Shown here: positions 18,410 to 27,499 of the stretch, piece by piece
Position numbering within the stretch: the first letter of the stretch is position 1
Layout: every line of letters begins with the position of its first letter
Source of the DNA: Deltaproteobacteria bacterium
Lineage (GTDB): Bacteria; Desulfobacterota; Desulfarculia; Adiutricales; Adiutricaceae
Reading direction: 5' to 3'
Length of the DNA stretch: 64,000 nt
NCBI GenBank assembly: GCA_031265205.1
Contig: JAISCZ010000091.1
Coordinates: 1-64,000, forward strand
The notes under the pieces: generated by a model
Told to the model about the DNA's origin: nothing
What the model saw: only the letters and a program-made list of their open reading frames with translations
Databases searched by the model: none
Program-made: the position numbers and the translations under genes

Positions 18410-19924
18410 CGCGCGCGTTTCCGTAAGAGAGGCTTAAAATCCGTCGCCTATAACTTGGCTTAAGTGGGGGAGAGGGGAGGGTAACCTGGAAGGGGTAGGT
18501 TGGCTCTCGCCAAAGCCGAAGGTCGGGAGGGGAGGAGGGGTCAGCTGGGGAAAAGAAGGAAGAAGCGGCTCAAGGGGCGACCGCCTTCCGGCGGCGCCTT
18601 TAGAGAGCGCGATACTATTATAGATCAGTCGCGCCGGAAAAAACACGAAAGAGAAGGCCGGGGTAGGCCGGGGAAAAGGCGTGGGGGACCCGCCAAGGCC
18701 CTCTGGGGAGGGCGCGGGGAGAGACGCGCGTTAAGGAGGATTGGTAGCCGCCCGGGTAGGCCATTTTGGAAAAAGGAAGAAAAGCGCGCGCTCGCCTCGG
18801 GGGCGGCGCGCCTCAAAGGCGGCGGCGGTGGGACAGGGGGGGAGAGAAAAGCGCGGGCGAAAGGGGGAAGCGCTTTGAGAGAAAAAGCGAGAAAAAAGAC
18901 GGTCAACAGGAGACTCGCTATTTACGGGAAAAAGGGCGTCGCCGCGAAAAGAGAGAAGAAGCGAGAATAAAGAAAGTGGCGCTCCGCGCCGTCCAAGCGT
19001 GGCCGCCGCGCTTAAAAAAAGAAGAGTGAAGTGAAGGCTTTAAAGCTTGAGCTTAGGCTCAAGAGCGGAAATATTGGGTTTTCGCGAAAGGTCGCGAATG
19101 GAGGCGAAAAGAAGCGGAAGGGAGCGGATAGAGCTGGACTTTGGTCCGGCCGCCCTTTACGTTTCGCGGCGCGCGCGAAAGGCGCGCGCTCTGAGCGATG
19201 AATAATAGTTTTCAGGCTTAAAGCTGATGAGAGTGCAAAAAGTCTCGGAATTGCGAATCGGTCATCTCTTAATGCCAAATAAAGACTACTAATTAGGTAA
19301 ATATGCCATATAAGGTATCGTTGTCCGTCTGGCAACTTCGGCGAAGGGTTTTTGCGCTTTCATCAAAGCTGCGTTTCGCGTCAATTTGGGCCAATAATTC
19401 GCGTCAATCGGGGCGAATAAAAAAGAGCGAAGGGGCGAAGGGGCAAAAGAATAATCCGTTCGCGGGAAGGAGCGCCCAAGGCCCCAAAAGTCCGCCAAAA
19501 CGTCTTGGCGACCTCTAAGGGCCACCATTGGCCGGCGCCAATTCAGCGCGCGGACGCGCCGCGCGCTGACGGCGCTCCGCCGCGGCGCGCCCACGCGGAA
19601 AGCGTGGGCGCTCGCCTCTGGCGAAGAGCGCGGAAAAAGCTCGGGGGCGTAGGGCGTGGTCGTGGCGGCGTAGGGCTCAAGCGTAGTGATGTAGTGTTAA
19701 AATGTAGTGGTATATTTTTGATAGTGAAGAGGTATAGCGTTGCTGTCGCGCCTCGATCCGTGAATGTATGGCTCGGAAAGAACCTCTTGCGCGCGCGTCA
19801 AAAAATATGCTATAGCCGCGACGTTCAAACGTTAATAGGATGAACTCTACGCTATTAGCTCCAGTCCAGAAACCGGGCTCGGGCGAAGGTCCTTAATCCG
19901 CGAGGCGGGGTATTAGAGAAGACG
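18410..19924. other. 1.5-kb spacer with a MITE-like element, no gene
   Basis: The first 600 bp is GC- and purine-rich and the second half becomes AT-richer. The only clear structure is MITE-like copy B at 19225-19365. I found no protein-like frame. Confidence 0.55.
19225..19365 (+). mobile_element. 141-bp MITE-like element, copy B
   Basis: The ends are TGATGAGAGTGCAAAAA and, read inward from the right, TGATGAAAGCGCAAAAA. AAGC directly flanks both ends as a 4-bp target duplication. Inner segments such as CTAATTAGGTAAATA and GGTATCGTT align with copy A. This orientation is taken as plus. Confidence 0.8.
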
Positions 19925-19959
19925 ATGATCGAGAATATAATGATTTTGACGCCTTTGGC

Positions 19960-20225
19960 GCTGTGGATGGCGCTCTCTTCGAGTCGGGCGTGTCTGGCGG
20001 ACGAAGGGGAAACGCCTGGGCCCGAAGGGGAGGCCCCAGGGACCGGCGGGGGATCTACTGGTTCCGGCGAGGAAGCCCCAGGGACCGGCGGGAAAATCCT
20101 TGAGTCCGAGTTGGAAACGTCTGGGCCCGAAGTGGAAGCCCCAGGGACCGGCGGGGGATCTACTGGTTCTGGCGAGGAAGCCTCTGGGCCCGGCGGGAAA
20201 GCCTCTGGGCCCGGCGGTGAGGCCT
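19960..20225 (+). repeat. Gly/Pro-coding minisatellite before the rpn-like gene
   Basis: Degenerate repeats containing gccccagggaccggcggg and tctactggttc encode GTGGGSTGSGEE and PGPEGEA-type sequence in the frame that leads into the Rpn-like gene. A hydrophobic stretch at 19925-20010 precedes it and would read as a signal peptide (ILTPLALWMALSSSRACLA). An exported leader makes no sense for an Rpn nuclease, so this may be a separate decayed gene fused by chance, or an unused open frame. Confidence 0.55.
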
Positions 20226-20260
20226 CTGGAGTTGAGGGCCGTCCTAGAGAAATCAATGAC

Positions 20261-21247
20261 ATGGCGTTTAAAAGCATGTTTGAAAAAGATTTCCGCGCCG
20301 CTTTGAGGATGTTAGGAGTCGAGCCCGCCCAAATAGAGAAAGCCACGCGGATTCCCACGGAATTTACGAATTTTCCCGTTCTGGCGATAACGCGGCGAGA
20401 CTGCGTGATCAGGTTGACCGATGGCTCTTATCTCATTATTGAGTTTCAGACCACCGCGGAAAAAGCCGATCTCTTTAGGATATATTCCTACGCCGCTTTA
20501 CTGTCGTTGCAGCATACCGAAAAAATCCTTGCGATCGGGTCAGGATCATGGTCGTCTTCTCTCGTGACGTCACGAAGCGTCTGCCTAGCCACTATCCTAA
20601 CGAAAGCGCCAAGGACAGAGATTGCGTGGGGTGCGATATCAAGTATGTCTACTTGGCCGCTGAGAATGGCTTGGACGAGCACCCCAAGAAGATCTGTCCC
20701 AAGATTAAGGACTGGAAGCCGGGAATGCCCGCCCCCGTCTTGCCGTCGTTCGGTATCGCCGACGTGTTTTTCGCTATGATGGGGGGGACCAAGAACAAAG
20801 ACCCTGATAGTCAAATCAAAATATTTGTCGCCATGGCGCATGGCGCGTAAACTGTCGCAAATAACTGGAAACGGGGATATAATAGCCATGGCTTTGCTTT
20901 GCGCGATGGCGCGGAGAGTTATCTTCACCGAAGACGAGAAAAAACAATATTGGGAGGATTTACAAAACATGAAATTAGATAACGTCTATTTTGCCGATAT
21001 GGTGACGGGCGGGCAATTTTCCTTCCTTCAGAAGGAGTTCGAGACCCTGTCCGCGGAGAACAAATCCAAGGACGGGACGATTGAGGACATGAGGAGAACC
21101 ATTGATGTCCTTGCCCAACGCGCCGTCTTGGCCCTGCGCGCCGATAACAAGAGCGTGGGGGAGATAAGCGAGATCTTGGAGATTTCTTCCTCCGAAGTCA
21201 CCAAAATCCTGGAACGCGTCGAAAGTGATAAAAAACGGTTTAGCTAG
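20261..21247 (+). pseudogene. Rpn/PD-(D/E)XK family gene with two frameshifts
   Basis: Three consecutive frames together spell one Rpn-family (PDDEXK_2, recombination-promoting nuclease/putative transposase) protein. Frame one (20261-20550) has ITRRDCVIRLTDGSYLIIEF and QTTAEKADLFRIYSYAALLS; the E-x-Q of the IIEFQT segment is the usual nuclease motif position. Frame two (20549-20847) has VVFSRDVTKRLPSHYPNES. Frame three (about 20843-21247) carries a coiled coil (LQKEFETLSAENKSKD) and the typical C-terminus NKSVGEISEILEISSSEV. Frame changes occur near 20550 and 20845. Such proteins are linked to RecA-independent recombination. The gene is either dead or carries sequencing errors. A second, more decayed copy follows at 21916. 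Confidence 0.75.
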
Positions 21248-23291
21248 GCCCGGGCGCGTCCATCGGATCGCCGGAGAGGCCCAAAAAGCCTTCGACGGGG
21301 CCTTACTTCTGACCTTGGGGGAGGGGCGGGCGCGACAAGACTCATGAGCGCCCCCTGGACTCGCCCGCGGCTCCTCGGGCGACGGCGCGACCCGTTCCGC
21401 GCCAAAGCCTCCTTACGGGCTCTCCGCGCGCGCCGCCTCCAGAAACTCGCGCTTTCCCGGCCCCCCTTATTAAGGCCCCAGCGGCGTTCTCTCCTCGTCG
21501 GCGCGCGCCGTGGAGTCTGGCCGAGAGCTGGCCCCAGGGCCCGTCGGGGTTCCTCTGGCCCACGCGGCCAGTCTTTCCTTCCCGGGTTACCGCAAAAGCG
21601 TTCGGACCAGGGGAACCTTGGACCGGGCGGCCCTACGGTCCTCAAGTTCTCGCGCGAGGGGCCCCCAGGTCAATTCAGTCCCCGTCCAAAGGAAAGCGAC
21701 CCCGAGGCCATTCTCCACGCCTTCGGAGCCGATCCCCAAGGTTTACGCGCGCTCTATTTTCCGCTCCCAAAGCGAGATTATCCGGAACAATTCCCCGCTC
21801 CCCCCGAGGGCGCGCGGCTGGCGCTTTTTCCCCTCTTTGGGCTCTTAACCCCGGCCCTTTCCTTGTCCTCCGGCAACGCCGGCGTGAACTCCCAAGCCGG
21901 CCCGGTTGGATTCCTTCAGGCTTGTCTTCTCGCGTGATGTCACGGAGAGCCCGCCCGGACGCTATCCTAACGGAAGCGACCAGGACAAAGAGCGCGTGGG
22001 GAGCGATATCAAGAATGTTTTCTTTGGCGTTCCGCGTGGCATGGACGGGTTCCCCCAAGAAGTTCCGCCCCCATGATCGAGGACTGGGAGACGGGAAGGC
22101 GCGCCACCGTCTCGCCCGCTTGATTTCTCCGACGCGTTTTCGCCATGATGGGGGGGAACCAAGAACAAAGACCCTGATAGGCGAATCAAAAAATTTGTCG
22201 CTAAGGCGCGCGAACTATCGCGAATGACCGGAAACGCGCCAATAAGAGCGCGCGGCATCGCTCCGCGCGCTGGCGCGGAGCCTCCCCCTCGCCAAAGAAG
22301 AGGAAAAATCAATATAGGAAGGGTTTCTGAAACATGATGTTAGACGAGGCTTATTTCGCGGACATGGTCACGGGCGGGAAATTTTCCCGCCTTCTGGCGG
22401 AGAACGAGGCCCTGTCCGCGGAGATCGAGGCCCTGTCCGCGGAGGGCGAGGCCCTGTCCGCGGAGATCGAGGACAAGAGGAGAACTATCAATGTCCTGGC
22501 CCTGCTCGTCGAAAACAAGAGCGTGGGGGAGATAAGCGAGATCTTGGAGATTTCTTCCTCCGAAGTCACCCAAATCCTGAAAGGCGTCGCCAGGCGCGAA
22601 AAACGGCCTTGCGAGGCCTTGGCGAGTCAATCTGACTAGCGGAGAGGCCGCGAAGCCTTCGCCTGGGCTTTTCTTCCGGCCCCGGGGGAGGGGCGGGCGC
22701 GCCAAAACGGACGAGCGCCCCCTGAGGCTCGCTCGCGGCTCCGGGGGCGACGGGGAGACGCGCCCAAGCCGAGCCTCCTCGCGGGCGTCCCCGCGCGCCG
22801 CTTCCAGAAGCTCGCGCTTTCCCGGCCTCCCCGTAAGACCCAGCGGCGCGCTCTCCCCCGCGGGGCGCGTGGCGGCCAGCCTGCCGAGAGCCGGCTCCAG
22901 TGGCTCGTCGGCGTTCCCTTGGCCCACGCCGCCAGTCTCGCCTTCCCGGGTAACTTCACAAACGTCCGGACCCGGGCGCCAATGGGCGGACCTTGGGCTG
23001 GGGCGGTTCCACCTTCTTCAACCTCTCGCGGGAGGGGCTCCCCGCGTCAATCCAGCGCCCACCTTTGCAAAAGCGACTCCGCGGCCATTTTCCGCGCCGT
23101 CGAGGCCACCTGCCTCCCCAAGGCTTTGGTCACGCTATGTTTCGCTCCAAGGTTGAGGCCATCCGGGACAATTTCCCGTTCCCCCCGGGAGCGAGCGACT
23201 GGCGCCCAATCCCCTCTTTGGGCTCTCGCTCCGGCCCTCTCCATGACTTCCGCCGTCGCCAACATGAACTCCCATAAGCCGGCGCGCTTGG
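20549..23291 (+). repeat. Tandem duplication of about 1.37 kb
   Basis: Unit one (about 20549-21915) and unit two (about 21916-23291) align over the 3' part of the Rpn gene and about 670 bp of following DNA. Landmarks in both units are gcgccccctg (21348 and 22715), cagaaactcgcgctttcccgg against cagaagctcgcgctttcccgg, and aactcccaagccgg against aactcccataagccgg. Divergence is high, so the event is not recent. The shared downstream segment encodes nothing I recognise in either copy. Confidence 0.7.
21916..22639 (+). pseudogene. Second, more decayed Rpn-family copy
   Basis: DNA from 21916 aligns with the preceding copy from about 20549 (for example gatatcaagaatgtttt against gatatcaagtatgtct), but the N-terminal third is missing and frames are broken. 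The 3' end (22334-22639) is still open and encodes LDEAYFADMVTGGKFSRLLA, then three to four heptad-like repeats of EALSAEI, and the conserved ending VGEISEILEISSSEVTQIL. The repeat expansion is absent from the first copy. It is a remnant of a tandem duplication and probably has no function. Confidence 0.7.
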
Positions 23292-24700
23292 ACCCCTTTA
23301 AGCTCCTCTCCTTTCTCGTGGCCAACAAGGGCGCCTCCCTTTTCGCCTTCCCGGCGCTTTCGCGCCGGCTCGCGCTTTAGCGCCGCGAAAAGAAGATTGC
23401 CCTCGCGGGCCTTCGAGGCGCCGTTTTCGCCGTGGCTCCCGCTCCCCAGCCTGGCGCTGGAATTCGCGGCGACGCTCGCGCCCGCGCGCTCCTTCCCGCC
23501 ACCCTACGGGAGGGCCTCAGACGCGCCCCGCGCCAAGATTTTCGTCGCGGAAACTATCGTCTTCCTGGGCGCGCCCGACGGGGCTTCAGACTCAGCCTCG
23601 GACGCGCCTCGCGCGCGACCTTAAAACCATCCCCGGCGGCGACGGCCGGCGATGGTCTCTTAAAAGCTTTCGCCGCTAAGGACCTTTTGGCCCAGGGGGA
23701 AGTGGCGCCCCGGTGGCGCATGGCCTGGGAGAGCCATTTTGAGTTCCCCCAGGCCGCGTTCCTTTCCGCGCTCCTGACCCCAGAAGGGCGGTTCTGGCGG
23801 CGGGTGGGGGACGTGGGCTGGCGGGACGCCCAAGGCCATGAACGCTTCCACGGGCGCGAAAGCCAGCGGCGCTTCCGCGGGCGCGAAAGGCGGTGGGCGC
23901 CGACCGGTTCCACCGCCTTTCGCGCCACCCTCGGGAGTCCATCTTGAACAAGCGTCCTTTGGCGGGCCGCCACCCCAGGTGAGAATTGAGGCCTCTGGGT
24001 CCAAAGGACCGTCGCGCTAGCGGAGCCTCTCTCCAAGCCGCGCCGCGGAGCCATCGGAAAACCAAAGGGAAGGCCTTCCGGACTCTGTCCAGGGCCAATC
24101 CCCGCGCCCGAGAGATTCGCGTTTTTCTTCCCAAGATGGGCTTTCCAGCGTTCATCCGCCGCAAACCAAAATCAGCCGGAAAAGACTGGCCGTCTGGCCG
24201 AAAAACGCTCTCAAGGCCTGGGCCTCTTTAAAGGCGCCGCCCTTTTTCCGCGCCGACCCCCGCGCCCCGCGTCCCCGCGCTCTTGGCGAGCCGCGCGCCC
24301 GCGAGCGTCCGCGCGCGCCCGAGCGACCGCGAGCGCTGGCGGGATGCTTGATCCAATCCTTAGGCGGGAGAAATTAAAAATAATCCTTCCTCGGGAAGGA
24401 ACGGCTAAAAAACGGAGCCTGAGCAGCTCACTCCAGTGGCCTGAACAAGCCCCCGCGAGCGAGGGCAAGCCTCGTTCGCGCGCGAATTTATGAAGCTATA
24501 AATTATTATTAAATTTATTATATTAATAATATTAAAATATCATATGTTTAATAGTTAAGAAAGCATTTTAACGGTTATATTCGCTAAACGTGGGTCGGGG
24601 CGCGGGCGAAGGGTCGCGAAAGAAGAAGAGTTTCGCGAGACGGCTCTATGATGAAGGTTAAGCCGAACTTCAGAGGGCTCTGGAGGCGTTTCTCGGGAGA
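23292..24700. other. Decayed-looking GC-rich DNA
   Basis: Several frames are open (for example 23640-23945) but none gives a recognisable protein, and frames change repeatedly. This may be more debris of the Rpn region. From 24485 the composition switches abruptly to AT-rich. Confidence 0.5.
24485..24560. other. Very AT-rich patch upstream of the flagellin cluster
   Basis: About 75 bp are almost pure A and T (for example attattaaatttattatatt) with overlapping short palindromes, in otherwise GC-rich DNA. It lies about 180 bp upstream of the first flagellin promoter and could bind a nucleoid protein or give curvature; nothing here proves a function. Confidence 0.5.
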
Positions 24701-24736
24701 CTTACGAAAAAAAAGAGACTTAGGTTGAGATTTTCG

Positions 24737-24764
24737 TAAAGTATCCGGGAAAAATTCCCGATAA
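24737..24764 (+). promoter_or_regulatory. Sigma-28 (FliA) promoter of flagellin 1
   Basis: TAAA at 24737 and CCCGATAA at 24757-24764, spaced 16 nt, match the FliA consensus TAAA-N15-GCCGATAA. The same pair occurs before the other two flagellin genes. Confidence 0.88.
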
Positions 24765-24767
24765 GAG

Positions 24768-24788
24768 AGCTGAAGGAAGAGTTCAGCT
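24768..24788 (+). promoter_or_regulatory. Conserved dyad after flagellin 1 promoter
   Basis: AGCTGAA, 7-nt loop, TTCAGCT forms a perfect 7-bp stem three bases after the -10 element. The same 21-nt geometry recurs before all three flagellin genes, with paired changes in the second. Confidence 0.65.
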
Positions 24789-24879
24789 TTGGCTGACGCG
24801 GTTCTTTACGGATATCTTCAGTCAGATCCCTTGAGTTTAACCCGGGCAAGGACGCCCAATCGCTATCATGGAGGACAAG

Positions 24880-26649
24880 ATGGCTCTCATTATCAATCAT
24901 AATATGCCGGCTATGAAGGCGGCGAGATTCTTAGGGAATTCCTACGATAAACTTTCGAAAAGCATTGATAGGCTCTCGTCGGGTCTGCGGATCAACAGCG
25001 CCGCCGACGACGCGGCGGGCTTGGCTATCAGGGAGATGATGCGGGCGGATATCGCGACCACCGCCCAGGGTATCCGCAACGCCTCCGACGCCATTAGCCT
25101 CATCCAAACGGCCGACGGCGCTTTGGCCGTCATCGACGAAAAGCTCTCGCGGATGAAGGAGTTGGCCGAACAGGCGGCCACCGGCACCTATACCACGGTG
25201 CAGCGCCAAATTATCAATTCCGAGTACCAGGCCATGGCCGCGGAAATCGATCGCATCGCCGCCGCGACCAATTTCAACGGCATAAGGCTGCTGGACGGAT
25301 CCACCAACGCTTTAAATAACGGTCAGGGAATCAGGATTCATTTCGGAGTCGGCAATAGCGCCGCCGAGGATTATTATTATATCCATCTGGATAATACCAT
25401 GGCCACGAATCCGAATGGCTTAAGAATCGGGGGAGACGGCCAAAACGATATCTGGAGCGCGGGCCCGTACGGAGATCAGCCTGGGGGTTGCTGCGGCGGA
25501 ACTATCTCCAGCCTTAGCTCGGCCGCGGTAGATAATTCCACCGGCGGATTCATGTATGGGTATAATTACGACGACAATAGCCTTACTGACGAACAGCTTT
25601 TCAACAGCCGGTATTTGGCCGGCAAGTACGGCGCCGCTAGAAGCGCCACTTCGGCGACTTATCAGGCGATAATTAATAACGTGAATCAGGGAACTCAAAG
25701 CAGGGTCATCGTGGATATCTCGGCGAATATGGACGCCGCGCCGACCAATAGCTCGTTGGTGGCGATCTGTTTGGACAACGACGAGGTGTTCTATTTCGGC
25801 TCCGCCGAAGTGGTGGCGTTGCTACCAGGATTAACTAATAAAAGAGTTAATGTTGGAGTCGACGCCACTGGCACGGCTCAGATGTTGGCTTCGGCGATTA
25901 ACAACACCAATTCTTCCAACTATTGGGCCTTTTCCTCGGGGACCGGTCGGGTGGTTATTTTTAGGAAAGATGGGGGAGACAACAATAATTTAATTATTGA
26001 GGAGTACTCCAATAGCGCGGCTGAGGCCGCGAAGATTACTTACACCAATGTCACCACGGGAATTAGCAGCCAATCGGCGAACATGTTTTCTCTCGGAGGG
26101 GAGCATTGGGGGGTTTTACAAGCCAATTCGCTCGCTGGAGGTGGCTACGGATTAGCGCTCATTGGGAGGGATATTGGCGCCAGTCGCGATTTAGCCATAG
26201 CGGGCGGAACAGATGGTTACGACACCGATTGGTCCGCAAAATTATCCGCCGCTGGCATAACGGCAGGCGAAAGATTTATTGGCAATTTGAAGCGATCGTC
26301 ATTTACCGAAGTTCAAAACGCGAATAATGGGGATTGGGATGGCGCGGAGATAAGAACCCAAGAAGCGGCGCAGCGTTCCCTGGTCGCCCTAAACGCCGCC
26401 ATAGAGCGCAAGGACATTATCCGGGCGAACTTGGGGGCTACTCAAAACAGGCTTGAGGGGACAATTACGAATCTGACTATTCAGGTGGAAAATCTCCAGG
26501 CCGCGGAAAGCCGAATTTCCGACGTTGACGTGGCGTCAGAAATGACCGAGTTTACCAAGAACAATATCTTGGCTCAGGCGGCCACCTCTATGCTCGCGCA
26601 AGCGAACAGCTTAGGTGGCTTGGCACTAACTCTCATCAGGGGGGCGTAG
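24880..26649 (+). CDS. fliC: Flagellin, copy 1
   Basis: Filament protein of about 589 residues, exported by the flagellar type III apparatus. The N-terminal D0/D1 domain begins MALIINHNMPAMKAARFLG and contains KLSKSIDRLSSGLRINSAAD and LSRMKELAEQAATGTYTT. The C-terminal half-domain contains RLEGTITNLTIQVENLQAAE and the final LAQANSLGGLALTLIRGA. A 350-residue central region unlike classic flagellins would form the exposed D2/D3 part. It holds a vicinal cysteine pair (GGCCGG, about 204-205) and a third cysteine in VAICLDNDEVF, both unusual for a flagellin. I chose the ATG at 24880 because GGAGG stands 5 nt before it; an in-frame ATG at 24868 lacks a site. It is first of three tandem paralogues, each with its own promoter and hairpin. 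Confidence 0.95.
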   Translation: MALIINHNMPAMKAARFLGNSYDKLSKSIDRLSSGLRINSAADDAAGLAIREMMRADIATTAQGIRNASDAISLIQTADGALAVIDEKLSRMKELAEQAATGTYTTVQRQIINSEYQAMAAEIDRIAAATNFNGIRLLDGSTNALNNGQGIRIHFGVGNSAAEDYYYIHLDNTMATNPNGLRIGGDGQNDIWSAGPYGDQPGGCCGGTISSLSSAAVDNSTGGFMYGYNYDDNSLTDEQLFNSRYLAGKYGAARSATSATYQAIINNVNQGTQSRVIVDISANMDAAPTNSSLVAICLDNDEVFYFGSAEVVALLPGLTNKRVNVGVDATGTAQMLASAINNTNSSNYWAFSSGTGRVVIFRKDGGDNNNLIIEEYSNSAAEAAKITYTNVTTGISSQSANMFSLGGEHWGVLQANSLAGGGYGLALIGRDIGASRDLAIAGGTDGYDTDWSAKLSAAGITAGERFIGNLKRSSFTEVQNANNGDWDGAEIRTQEAAQRSLVALNAAIERKDIIRANLGATQNRLEGTITNLTIQVENLQAAESRISDVDVASEMTEFTKNNILAQAATSMLAQANSLGGLALTLIRGA

Positions 26650-26676
26650 GATTTAAACTCCGAAAGGGTATTGTTA

Positions 26677-26712
26677 AAATGAAAATAGCGCCGCGAGGCG
26701 CTATTTTCATTT
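26677..26712 (+). terminator. Hairpin terminator after flagellin 1
   Basis: A 16-bp perfect stem (AAATGAAAATAGCGCC, loop GCGA, complement ending in ATTTTCATTT) lies 28 nt after the stop codon. It is almost identical to the hairpin after flagellin 2. The A/T outer stem makes it usable from either strand. Confidence 0.85.
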
Positions 26713-27350
26713 GAGGGCGCTCCCGGCGCGAACGATGGATTAGGCCGAGATTCGCCCGCGGGGTTGACGGCTTGAAGCGCCGTGGTCAGTAAGGGGAAAG
26801 CCAGGATGCCCATTGGAAATTTATTAGAAGAGCGCCCTCGGGCCGGCGAGGGGAAATCGCGTAAGAAGTTTCCGCGCGGACGGTCTCGTTTTTCCAGCCG
26901 AAGCGCGCGCTATCCGCGCGGGGGCGTGGGTCAGATGGAGGCTGGTTTATGGGAGAAGGCTCGTCAGTGGATGGACACTGTTTTAGAGCGTAACGTCCCT
27001 CAGGTCTCCGAACTCAGGCCATGGGATGGCTTGAGCCAACGCGTATTAGGAAAGCCTCTTCGTCTATTTAAAAATTGTTTCTGAAAAGAGAGCGTATCCG
27101 CTCCCGGGCGGGGCGTTTCCAGGGGGCGGTGGCGGGACTCGCTCAAACGCTCTGGGCGGGTGGGCCAGTCCCTGGGCTTCTCTATTTTTTCACGCGCGCG
27201 GACGCTTCGCGTCCTCGCCCCAATTGAGGCAAAAGCTAGCGTTTAAGGGGGAATTCGCGCGTGGACATGGAGTAGGAGAGGAGGTTAAAACGCGCGCGAA
27301 CTTCACGCTTTTCTCCCGTTATTTTGGCGAAAAGCGCGATTTAATGTGAG
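26713..27350. other. Spacer between flagellin 1 and 2
   Basis: About 640 bp with no convincing gene. A 100-codon frame at 26782 is open but has no recognisable domain or ribosome site. Confidence 0.5.
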
Positions 27351-27357
27351 GTTTTAT

Positions 27358-27384
27358 TAAAGTTTTAAAACGCGAGCCCGATAA
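27358..27384 (+). promoter_or_regulatory. Sigma-28 (FliA) promoter of flagellin 2
   Basis: TAAAGTTTT at 27358 and CCCGATAA at 27377-27384 with a 15-nt spacer, the closest of the three to the FliA consensus. Confidence 0.9.
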
Positions 27385-27387
27385 GAA

Positions 27388-27408
27388 AGTTAATAGAGCG
27401 GTTTAGCT
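27388..27408 (+). promoter_or_regulatory. Conserved dyad after flagellin 2 promoter
   Basis: AGTTAA and TTAGCT pair over 6 bp. Relative to copy 1 a G-C pair has become A-T and a C-G pair has become T-G, so pairing is kept while the sequence changed. Confidence 0.6.
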
Positions 27409-27499
27409 TAGGCTGACGCGCCGCGTCACGGAAATCCGCGGCAAGATATAATTGTTAAGAAATGGGCAAGGACGCCCAAGCGCGCTCATGGAGGACAAT

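Noticed and set aside
16835-18463. 542-codon plus-strand frame opposite cyaA
   Set aside because: It is the antisense shadow of the adenylate cyclase gene; the minus strand has family motifs and the plus strand has none.
23838-24231. Open frames after the Rpn region
   Set aside because: Frames change repeatedly, translations are Arg/Pro-rich, and no domain is visible.
26782-27084. 100-codon frame between flagellins 1 and 2
   Set aside because: No ribosome site, no domain, and no counterpart between flagellins 2 and 3.
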